Shown piece by piece: positions 10,293 to 20,944 of a stretch of DNA of 64,000 nucleotides. Origin of the DNA: Thelonectria olida (lineage: Eukaryota > Ascomycota > Sordariomycetes > Hypocreales > Nectriaceae); contig JAGPYM010000001.1 of NCBI GenBank assembly GCA_020736575.1, forward strand, positions 558,001 through 622,000, given 5' to 3'. Made by a program: the position numbers and the translations under genes. The stretch's first letter is position 1, and each line of letters opens with the position of its first letter. The notes under the pieces are model-generated. The model searched no databases, was not told the origin of the DNA, and saw only the letters and a program-made list of their open reading frames with translations.

Positions 10293-12354
10293 TCAAGGGT
10301 CAAAGTTCCATGCCCCGTTCCCGTAGAGCAGCCCATTGGACCACGATACCTCATCTCTCGTCTGACGACTACTTTCTCCTCCAGTAGAAACCTCTCCAGA
10401 GTTCATCTCCATCTCAGCCTGTCGCCCGTGGAGCCTTGCTTCAAACCATTCACGCAACTGCGTCGTCGTTTTAGCCATTGCTGCCAACTTGCTCTCAGCT
10501 TGTCTCCCGTCATCTCTCATTGAAATGCCCGTCTCCATCGCAAATTCCTCAACCGCCCTTGCGCGTAGTGCTTCCGCCCCGGAAACATGAGCAAGGATCT
10601 TGTCCAGGAAGAGTCGCAAGTCAAATTGTTGCCGAGCTAACGAGGCGTTCCAGTCTGGCGCATCGATGAGAAGCAATCGTGCTCCAATGAACATGACAAA
10701 GGAGGCCTGCTCGCTGGTGATGATGGAGCGGTAGAGCAGTGCATCGGACGGTTGTGCGACGACGAGCTCTAGAAACGTCTGCACAGCGCCGAGGCAGTTA
10801 TGCAAACATAACGCGCGGTATCTCGAGGGAGGAACGCCGTCTTCTGGTCTGTCAGCCACCGTTACAGCTGGCTCGTAAAGTCGCACTATCAGGTACTGCA
10901 AGTATAGTTGGAACAGCGAGTCATGCTCTGCCAGGTCAGGATGGGCAGTGAACTCGGCGAGGCAGTTGAGCTCCGTACGGAATCTGCGTCCACTCCCTTC
11001 GAGAAGGAATGCATATGAACGAGATTGGTCACGTTCGTGGGGTTCCCCGAAGCCTCGTGATAACTTCTCACCCATTTGGATCAGCTGGACCAATCGATCG
11101 ATGAGAAGATCAGCTGGTGAGCTACTCGCTGTGGAGAGTCTGGCTCGGCATATTTCGGGGTAAGGGCCCTCAAGAGGATTGTATCTCGGAGTGTGAGCTG
11201 AGGTTCTAAGTGAGTGTTAACAGGTATTCGAGCAACAAGCATGATTTCAAGGAGAACTCACACTGACAGAAGGCAGAAGCAGCCCAGCAAAGCGCGTTGT
11301 TCGTCTGGTGAATGGCTGCTCTCCAAGGCAAAAAAACTATCCTTTTTTGTTGCACCTTCAGCCGGGCCAGCTTGTCTCGGCATGTTGGTAACCCCAAGGT
11401 TGTGGGCGTGTGCAAGAGCGAGATGCGACAAGTGCACGATCTGCTCGTCGCTAATCTGGCAAGAATGCGCCCTACAACGAGAAACACATAAGCCAATTGC
11501 CCAAGTTTCAATAGGCGAGTATGGAAGTCTTACCATGCAATACAGACCAGCAGACCTTGAAGCAAGTCTAGAGACTTCCTCTCTTCCACAAAAACCTGTT
11601 GGCTCATGTATGCGAGCACGTTGCGCTTCATCTTGGCGATTCGAGGCACCGATAGAGGTGCTGCAACTAACATGATGGCGCGCAGTAAGAATGGCTTCTC
11701 TTCGTGAAGGCTTTGAGAGCTGATGTTTTGGTCCACGGCAACAAAAGGAAACACGGGCATGTATCTGCTTCGGAAGACGTTAAGAACCCGTCCAACTTGG
11801 TCCCATGATAACCCAAGCGGTGGAAGAGGCCCTCCGGTAACTGGTTGCTGAGACATCTGTTGGTGACCACCTCCGGGATGTCCAGGTTTGGAAGGACTCT
11901 GTACTGTCCTTACAATAGCCACAGGACCCTGAGTATCGTGTCTTGGTGGCGTTTCATCCGGAGCAGCTGGTCCGCCGTTGTCAGTCCGTGAGATCACTCG
12001 ACGTTCACCAGGACTCCTTCTGCACGGCAATATCAGCATGTCGGAGCATTTCAATACCAAACCTATATAAACTTACCTAGTCCCCCCTTTAATCTGCCTA
12101 GGCCTCCTCAAACTCCTCGTAGTCTTTTGGGAGCACTCGATACCCATTCTATCGCATCTATACCTCACTCGTTAGTGTCTGCCTTCTTCCTCGCCTCCTT
12201 CCAACAAGAAAGCTGACCTCTCACAAACATGTCGGTCGATATTTTCCTCCTTGAAATGACATCGTGCTTTCACCTTGGTGCATGGAAGGCAAGCTCTTAG
12301 CCGACGCGGAGGGCTGGTTGGACGATCGACCATGGCACTTGATTGCACGTTCAT
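10293..12354 (-). CDS. Zn(2)-Cys(6) binuclear cluster transcription factor
   Basis: Five exons: 12354-12218, 12157-12077, 12019-11534, 11471-11262 and 11205-10293, giving 608 residues. The zinc cluster is split by intron 1 and is complete only after splicing: Cys22-x2-Cys25-x6-Cys32-x11-Cys44-x2-Cys47-x6-Cys54, followed by a basic linker (TTRSLRRPRQ). The rest fits the fungal-specific regulator middle homology region (for example LSWDQVGRVLNVFRSRYMPVFPF, SLDLLQGLLVCIAW, LAHAHNLGVTN). Such proteins bind CGG-type half-sites in the nucleus. All junctions use GT-AG and preserve frame. The regulated pathway cannot be told from sequence; none of its immediate neighbours forms an obvious target set. 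Confidence 0.9.
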
Positions 12355-13167
12355 GGCGGCAACAGTGTTGCATATTTTTTAGAGATGGCTTGTTAGTATA
12401 GTCGGGGGAAAGGCTGCCTGCTCGTGAGGAGATGAAATCGCCAGCATCTGTAACTTAGAGTAGCTACCTAATTGGGGGTCGGGTTAATTTTGCTTCCGGA
12501 AGCACTTAGGTCGGGATAGAGAGTACATACATGGCCATACCAAAGTGTATGGTAGCTTATGTATTCTTACCAACTCTCAAGTCCAGCGCCCTCTACCATT
12601 AGCGCATCCGCCATGATAACTCTTATCAGAAAGATCTACATATACGCAGAAGCCGTCATGATAGCCCTACACGAGCATATTACAACCCCCGTCCGTACAA
12701 GTGACATGAGTTATATTCATTGGTAGACTCCGAACGCCACTGCATGAATAACAATGGTAGCAGCACTTCGTAGGCATACACTTGCCAATACACACAGACA
12801 ACCCTCTGTTGACGGGTCCTCGTCAGCCAGGGGACCATTTCCTCCAAAGACCTCATGTTCCTCGTTCTATCACCTGTAAGTGATCCAGAGATCAAAGAAG
12901 GGGAAAAGCGATGCCAGTTCCGACCTGAAAGCCGTTTCTAAACCTGATTCATGTATGGTTTCATAGTCATCCCCTATCCCCAACGCCAGTCGATCAAACC
13001 AAGATGGTATCCGTCCCTGAAAGCAAGTGCTGACTGAGCAAACAAGAAAAAGAAAACAACCCGAAATCCGTAGAAACGCCATTGTGTGCATCCGTTTAAT
13101 ACAAGGACTGTTCCAGTGACTCCTCAGTCCGCTCTCACTGGGAACCACCCCTAGTCCAATATTTCAA
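12355..13167. other. Intergenic, nothing recognised
   Basis: This is 813 bp upstream of the zinc-cluster gene and downstream of the MIZ gene. Two small minus-strand frames (12895-12680 and 13148-12870) show no domain and no supporting splice pattern. Confidence 0.5.
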
Positions 13168-16100
13168 TCACATCCCCTGCTGGGACTGACTTTGGTCTTC
13201 CGTCGTCTCCAATAGACCCCCCTTTGAGAGCGTATCCGCTGTCGGATTTGGTGTGTTATTCGCCGAATCGTTCGGCTCTTCAATCGCCTGCCATTGGCCA
13301 TCGGCATTGACGGAAATAGCCTTGACATTCGTCTCTCCCCTCGCCAGGAGAACGTTACGGACCTGGGCAAGAAAATGGTCAAAAAGGAGGCGTATGGGCC
13401 GAGCGTCGCAACCGCAAATCGGGCACTTCCAATCATCTACAGTAGATGGCTCAGTCTCCTCTTCGACCATTGCTCTTCCCTTCTGGGTCGGCTTTCTAGG
13501 CCGTGTCCGCAGCCAGGTATCCAGATCAAAACATTCGAGATGTTGGCAGTGAACGCTTCGAACTGGGGTCTCAAACATGCTGGAGCTAAATGGATCCGCT
13601 AAAGAAATCTTCAAAACATCATTCTCGATGAAAATATCGTCCGACTCCAAAGGGCGTAGCCGTCTCTTTATCTTCTGCATTGTCAGGTCCGCTGATATCC
13701 CTTTACCGGTAAAAACGAACTTCTTTAACCTCTCATGGCTGCTTGTCTGCACAAGCTCCACAGCAATGAAAAAGTTCTGCCTTTTCCTATAGTTAGACCG
13801 AACATTAGGAATGCTGATGGTGAGAGTGTTTTTTCCGGCTATTATATTGTCTGTGAGCTCGAGAGGGAGGTCCTTGTGGAAATGCTGCTTTCGGCGGACT
13901 ACCATTGGAGTGTCATTAAAGGTGATGAAGATATGATCAGGCCAGGTGGCTGCAGCCACTGTCCAGTCTGATGGTCCCACGCTGGTCTCTGTACTAGGAC
14001 GCGAACAGATGCGCGTGCGATATCTGTAGGAACCTTCGCCGTAGAGACAGTATGGCAGGCCTGCCGAGCAGTTCTTTTTGGCCAACTTCGACAAATTGGC
14101 GGCCGGTACGTCAAATTCAATCTTGTGCAGTGTTACTTGAGGCAGAACTGCCCTAGGCGGTACTACCAGGTCCTGGATGTATTGGTAGAACCGGACTTCC
14201 ACAGGTTCTTTGGGAATTCGTTTCGGGCTGCGCAAGCCAACCTGATGAAGGCCAACTTGCAACGAATGTTGTCCGAACGGGCTCATAGGATAATCCTGTG
14301 TTGGAATATTTGCTATTGGGGTGTGAAGACGTCCAGGGGGTGGGGGGCCAGGTGCTTGAGCGACAGGGACAATGCTAGGGTCTTGTTCTTGGTGACGAGG
14401 TGGAACCAGCTGAGAAGGCAAGGCCCGAACGGAATGACGGGGGGCTATTGTCTGTTGTTGCTGAACCGAGGCCGAACTTGGTTGGCCAATTGTGGCTAAT
14501 GCTGGTGTAGCCACTCGAGTCTCAGACAATTGCGGCATATGTGGAGGGTATTGCAACCCTTGATTCTGCGGAGCTGGCCCAGCCACTGGCTGCTGCTGAT
14601 AGATCCCTCCCGATTCACTCCGGGTCTCCTGCATCTGTGAATTTGACGGCACGACCGGAGGTTGCAAGGGAGACTGCGCGATCTGTGTCCAGGTATATGG
14701 TGATGGCGGCATGCTGGCTGGTCCTGGTGTTGTTGGCGGGGAGGCTTGTGATGATGCCCAGTGTTGGAAACTCCGATAACCTGATAGGACTACCGCAGGG
14801 CCTGATGTGGCATATTGGTATTGCCGGTTCCGATCCTGGCCGCTCATATTGGCTTGAGGAGCAAAGGTGCCAAAAGTCATCGGGCCTGAGACCACACGGC
14901 CAGGACCCTGAGCCCCTGGCTGAGCGTACACGGGGGACGGCGCTGCTGCCATCGCAGGCGAACCAGAGTGAGAATGGGGCGCGACAGGTTGTGTTTGAGC
15001 AAACGAACGTCGGGGCTGTCGGGTAGATGTTTGTTGCCTCATTGTGGGCGAGTAGGGCGCGTCTGGGTGTCATTTTATCAGCAACATAACTATGGATGAG
15101 TTCAATACGTCCGGCGGTGTCCACTCACTTTGGTTGGAATACTGCTGCTGGGAATACTGTTGTTGTTGTTGTTGGGCCCGATTGATAATCTGCATGTACT
15201 TGTGCACAAAGGTAGATCTGATACGATGAGCTTCTTCCTGTGTTGGGGGGTTTGTCGCAAGGGCATGTTCATTCTGTAGTTCCTGGGCGAACGTGTCGTT
15301 GAGTACCGTCCCCCAAGTCGTATCGGTTATGTTCAGTGACCGGTAACTCATGGTGAAAAGCACAGGTTGAAGTGTTGGCGACGTGCAGCTCAACGTCAGA
15401 TTGATCTCGCATGCCAATAAGGGATACTTTCGTTCAGACACTGACTTCAGCATGGGTTCCCAGTGGGCGCAAAGTCGTTCCAGGAATCGTGCGACCCAGA
15501 CAGCTAAAGGCTGCGGGAGCCTGCAGACCTCAAGCCTAGTCTCGGGAAAGTGTGCAAACCACTGAAGGTGGTCGAAAGAGAGACAGCCATTCGATTTGAG
15601 AAAGGTTTCTGTGAGTTGAAACCCACGGTCGATCACGTTTGCCGGTGTACGGCAAGGACTAAGAGCGGCAAAGACAATATTTTTGTCGAGTGACCACCGA
15701 CAGAGCAGTTGATGGAGGGCAACATAGAGTAGGTCTTTCCTCTCGCACGAGTCTTTAAGAACTCTATATCGAGCCATATCGGATTCGTTGCAGCCGTCCT
15801 TACGGAGTTGTGCCATGCGGGCAGTGACTGCTTCTAGTCGAGGGTTGTTGCCTTCACCAGATTCTTGCTGATATCCAGATGGTCGGTGGATGTTATGACT
15901 TACCCTTCTCGCAGAGATCGGTGCATTCGCCCCTTGGCTTACTTGAGGAGAGGTTGTGCTCGCTCCCGCTGGCAGGACAGGCTGTGGAGCAGTCATTCCA
16001 GAAGCCGAAGCCATCGCCTGTTCCACGATTTGCGCGTCTGGTCGGGAGGAAGCGACAGCATTATTCGGTACCATTGGGGGAACTAGTAGGGGTCTTGGTC

Positions 16101-16755
16101 GGGGACTTGGTCGGAGAACTGGCAAAGGCGTGACTCCACCTCCAGAGAGTTGCTCATATGCAATGGTCGCTCGAGATGAGGCAGCGTCAGCGGTTCCGCT
16201 TCCTCCATTGTTAGGACTATCGGTCTGCGTCGAAATAGCTGGGCTTGGCTCGTCTGTTAAGGCTGGTGAAGGGAGGATAGGTTGACTTCTAATTCCAGGG
16301 TGTTAATAGAATGAATCGAGGGATATTCAGATTAAGCTAGGGTATCATTTGTAGGAATCTTCGGCTCAGGGCCCAACATCGGCCTATGATGGCGGGGTCC
16401 AGTTGATGAAAACGCGACAAAGAGCTAAGTGGTAGGTGAAAACGGCAAGGGGAAGACTAGCATACCTCGAGGTTTCTGATATTATAAGCTGTTCGGGGTT
16501 TTGGCTGGGAGCGTTCGCACGAGACGGGGGATTTCCATCCACATTAGACTCGTCCGACGATGATTTGCGCTTTCGAGGGGTAATGCGAGAGTTGATAATG
16601 AGGTTCGGTGTCGCTCTTGTGGCATTGGTCATCCAAGAGTGAGAGCGCCCACCAAAGAATGTATTGACCGTCTGGTTGGAAGAAGCAATCTGGGCGACTT
16701 GCTGAGGTGTATTTGTATTGGCCCGTGGTTGGGGCTGGTCGGTCGACTGTGACAT
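13168..16755 (-). CDS. MIZ/SP-RING zinc finger protein (putative SUMO E3 ligase)
   Basis: Three exons: 16755-16466, 16288-15129 and 15062-13168, giving 1114 residues. The SP-RING lies near the C-terminus (about 986-1036): SVHCQHLECFDLDTWL, a 20-residue insert, then WKCPICG, with Cys989, His991, Cys994, Cys1030 and Cys1033 as likely zinc ligands. SP-RING proteins (Siz/PIAS, Zmiz, Nse2) pass SUMO from Ubc9 to nuclear targets. The rest is long and low in complexity: Pro/Gln/Ser-rich 640-850, with a polyGln run (RAQQQQQQYSQQQYSNQ) just before intron 2, and an alpha-helical middle part. The start was set at MSQSTDQP, near the conserved NTFFGGRSHSWM segment. The same frame stays open to another ATG at 16860, so the N-terminus could be 35 residues longer. 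The domain call is firm; the ligase role is inferred. Confidence 0.87.
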
Positions 16756-17255
16756 TTCACGGGCCGAGGGCGTAGGTATGAGTTCTGCCCGAGTGGTCTT
16801 CGTCAGTCTCTCGACTTTGAAAGAAGAAGCAGACACGAGGGTGAAAGTCCCAAGTACCAACCATTTGGAAACTGCGGACCATGCTCAGCGTCCGCTTTTC
16901 TTGAAGCCAAAGGCAAACGACCTGGTCATGGTTTGTCCGGTGTTTGTCGTTGGCAGTAGCGTCGGGAAGTTGCGTTTGTAGCAATCGTAGGGACAAACCG
17001 AATGGCGGACGGATTGCGAACGTCGGCGACGGCGGTCGAAGCGGGGAAGATGACAGAGGACGGACAGTCTGGTCGAAGTTGCAGCAGAGCGAATTCGCGG
17101 GGAGATCTGGGCGATGAGCGATGAACAAAGGCAATTGGGGGGGATGACCCCGTTTCTTTTGTTGATGAATGGCTGCGCCAGGAAAGATGGTCAGCGTAAG
17201 CGCCTGCACATGCGCCTGCACCTGCGACAGCAAATGGACACAGCGACGGCGATTC

Positions 17256-17284
17256 GGGAAGGGAAGGGAAGGGAAGGGAAGGGG
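17256..17284 (+). repeat. (GGGAA)n tract, potential G-quadruplex
   Basis: Five GGGAA units in a row end in GGGG, so six runs of three or more Gs are separated by two As. This matches the pattern for a stable G-quadruplex on the plus strand. It is about 500 bp upstream of the MIZ gene's start codon, with the G-rich strand being the template strand for that gene. Confidence 0.85.
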
Positions 17285-18648
17285 ACAAACGGGAGCGGGA
17301 GGTGACGTACAAATTGTCGCAGTGTGTGTTTCCAGGTCAGGAGACCAAACCATCAAAGGGTGCTGGCCAGCGATCTTCCATCCGAAATGTTAGTTGCCTT
17401 GGTGAAGAGGCTCCTTTTTTTTTCTGGACGTTGCTGGTTGGGAAGTGCGCGCGCGATGCCCGTGTCTGGTTGGCGTTGGAGCGACTTGGCTTAGAGTTGG
17501 CCATGTGTGGATCGCAGCTCATAGATACCTTAGGTACCTTAGTTATGGAGTTGCGTAGGTACTACCTCAGTAACCCAGGTCTTTCTTGAATGGTATCTCG
17601 TTTGGAAATTGATGAATGTAAGCGCAAGGTAGTTGATGGCTTCCTTTGTAGTCCTTCTCTACATATCGTTATCTCGTCTCCATCTGGTGGCTTAAACATT
17701 TGCTTTTGATTGGGAATTGGTCTCACCACCTTTCTGGTAAGATCGTAACTTAATCCCCCCAACTAACCGTGCCTTCATACACATTATCACTTGGGTCTTT
17801 GTCTAATAATTAATTGCCTTGCATGCCTTTGTTCCCTCAAGATATGGAACAGACTAGATTAGATCTGCTAGTTAACAAAGATCGCCTGGAGTCGAGTGCG
17901 CATCCATGTGAGTGGTCCAGGCAGTAAAACATGCACCGCACAAATTTCTAGCTGGGACTCATGGGAGTTTAACCATCATGGTTACCTACCTACCTACCTG
18001 TTCGCAAGGTCGGTTACGTACTTTGTAACTAGAATTTTCATTCAGCCCTCGATTACGATGCTGCCGTATGAAAAGTGATTGATGACATGACGAGCGTCCC
18101 AATGCGCCAATGGATATAGCCAGACCAACGCTTTGAACCTCCTTCTTTGCTTGCTTGCTTGCCAAGCACGCTTGCTACAGCACCTCAGTCACAATGTGAC
18201 GGTGGATAAAAAGGGATGACGATTCTAGACGGTCGGGGAGAAAGCAATCTTGGCCACTTACTTGCGGAAAGAGGCCAGTGAGACATGACGAATCGGAAGA
18301 AGCAAGTCTCAACACCACAACCGGGAGCATCCGCCATGGGGGTTGGAGTCGTCCGGATCGGCATCACGTGCAGTGATAAACTTCTCGTGGCTTTCGCCCG
18401 TTCCTCTGATAGTTCTATCTGACAGGTGCCAAAGCAAAGTCTTAAAGTATACGGATTGGAAATAAATGCCCATTAGACTAGATGACTGGGTTAATTAGGT
18501 TGGTTGGTAAGTTTGTTTGATTGTCGAAAGCAGGCCGCGGGCCGTGGTTCTGACTTTCTTCCTAACAAAACCCATAAACGTACCTTAGGTACCTAGGTAG
18601 GTATGATCTATGGCTAACCAAGATGTGCGAGGGAAAGTGGACTTTGTT

Positions 18649-18651
18649 TAA

Positions 18652-18682
<31 letters not shown>

Positions 18683-18684
18683 AA
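18649..18684. repeat. (AAAAT)n microsatellite
   Basis: Tandem AAAAT units, imperfect at the left end (AAATAAATAAAAAAT), cover about 36 bp within the long intergenic region. Confidence 0.85.
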
Positions 18685-20944
18685 CCCCATAGGATTTGTT
18701 TCCTTATGGACTACCGCATACTGTCTGAACCTCATGGTAATCCTCCTTCTCAAGTGGATGGTAATTTGATAGTGGATTTACCCTAGACTCCATACCTGAG
18801 GTACCTATCGACTTCACCTTGGCCTCTAATCATTGACTGGAGTATTCGTAGAGGGATGTACGAATATATATCTTAGTGCCTATGGCCTTCCTGAAAATGG
18901 CAATTCCTCTCGATTGATTGTAACAGATGGGGCAACAGAGTGGTAATTACCGATGTACGACCAAGCAAACACGTACTCAACCTGGAAGCTGTTTGAGTTT
19001 GCACGTCGCCTGCCAAACCCTCCTTCTGAATATTATTAGCGACTTCAGACATACCCTCGTACCTGCCCTCTCAACCGCTGCCGCTCGCCTGCACAGTTTG
19101 CTAGGCTCCCTGTCCCGTGGTTTCCGTGATCTCCCCAAGAGCCGACCGTCCTCTTTGACATGGTTGGTGTCATTCTGTCTGCGTCGCATCAATCAACCAG
19201 CAAAACACACAAACCGCCCGGTTGTTGCGTCCTCTGGGTGACATACGATAGCAAACCGCATGCATCTATTCACCCTTCGTTGGGCCACAGTTTCTGACCT
19301 TGTCACCCTCATCTGCGGTAACTGCGTCGGTGCCTCTTCAGCTCTCTTCTCCCTCATTCAACTTGGGCGACATCGTCTGTCTGTGGATACTTCCATGAGA
19401 GGCCCACCCACTCACTTCATCCTCCACATATCCAGACGAATCTAGACGGGCTCCCGGCCGACTGCAACTACCGACGCTCAAAATCGAGTTCCGGAACGCC
19501 TTGGCTTGCTGTGCCCATCACTAGTGTTTGCTGTTATTGTCTGTCGTTGTCGTCGTTGTCGATGCTGTCACTCAATATTTTGCCCTTGGCTTATTCTCCC
19601 CTACCAATACTTCGTAATCCCTGACTGGGCACCTATCTGAGCTGGCATCGCATCCGAAAATAGCACGTCGAGGTTGGCGCATCACCCAATCCCAGGACAC
19701 CCCTGGAGTGGATGAGACCTGATGTGATATTATGCAGTATTCGTGGTGCAGGACATCATCAGCAGCAGCATTTTCTTCAGTGGTTGAAGACCATTTGAGC
19801 AGCTGAACATACCATCTGGCATAGTCGATGAAACAACGACCTGAATCAGACACAGGGTTACGCATTCGGTCTTGTTGGAAGGAAATCCTATCTTCCCGTA
19901 GTTGGACGACGACACCTCATGCGAAGTTGTTGCCATCTCGACGCTCTGGTTCAACTTTTTTTTTTCTTCTAGCGTGAGAAAGGCACTGTGGCACACCAAT
20001 CGCAGGCGTCCACGCTAAAGCCGCCCTCATTCGCATTTCACACTGGCCAGGGACACACTCCCTAGGTTGCCTCTCGTGCCTCTCGTGCCCCAAGCCAAAC
20101 TCCACTTCCACGCTGCATCAGACAGGTCACCACAGGAGCACACCAGAAAGCAGGCCAGCGAGCGCACGGGGTAAGTGCACAGCGCATCACCAGCGTATCA
20201 GTGCCTGACCTGAGAGGCTAACGACCAAGGGACCTACAGCCAGGCGTCATCGTCTCCGAAAAGAAGGCTGGTTGCTTTGGCTGCACCCAGCTTTTCTCGA
20301 ATCCCAATACCACCCAGCTTCAACAAGTTCGAACCCTCAACAAAGCTTGATGAAAGACTTTGGACAATTGCCAATACGTACCTTACAGTGCAACCACCGC
20401 CCTAACTAAGTTACGCCTACACCCCGCCAGCACTCTGCAAACTTAGCTACACCCCCCTCGCCCACTCGCACGCATCCCCTCCCGCCGTCTTCCTCCTCCT
20501 CCTCTTCCTCACTGAGGCGGTCGGAAGTTCAGAGGCTCAAAGCGCACAACCCATCTCCACCTCTGCCGCACCTGGCATCTTCAACACCCGCTTGCGCGAC
20601 TCCATCCATCATCTCCCTCCCTCGACCCTTAGTTAAGCCATCACAACCTTCCAAGGGCCAACATCAACCTCAAGCGGAGCCTTCCCAGAAGGGCCTGGCG
20701 GATGGCTCTCGTGCTTCAACTCGATCCTCCCTCGTTTTCCCCCCCGACTCGACGCCCTTGAGCGAGTCGAGCTTCTCCCCCCAAAACCGCCGATTGCGCT
20801 GCCCCTCTAACGTTACCCATCTCTCTCAACCACCACCCGCCGCACTTGGCCCAACGATTTCCGTTCCTCACCCGCACCTTGTCTCGACTTGCAACATCTA
20901 ACCTCTGCTGCCACCACCAGCTCGCCGACACCATCCCGACCGAC

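Larger units (their letters stand above)
16756..20944. other. 4.2 kb divergent intergenic region
   Basis: It separates the MIZ gene (-) from the Boi-like gene (+). It holds a GGGAA repeat (17256-17284), an AAAAT repeat (18649-18684), a CTAC tract (17985-18000) and several TACCTTAGGTACCT-type palindromes (17524-17570, 18580-18604, 18793-18810). From about 20400 to 20940 the plus strand becomes C/T-rich, as expected for the leader of the Boi-like gene. No frame here has a recognisable domain. Confidence 0.6.

Noticed and set aside
20290..20350. GTTCGAACCC resembling a tRNA B-box
   Set aside because: No A-box or cloverleaf stems can be found at the required distance on either strand.
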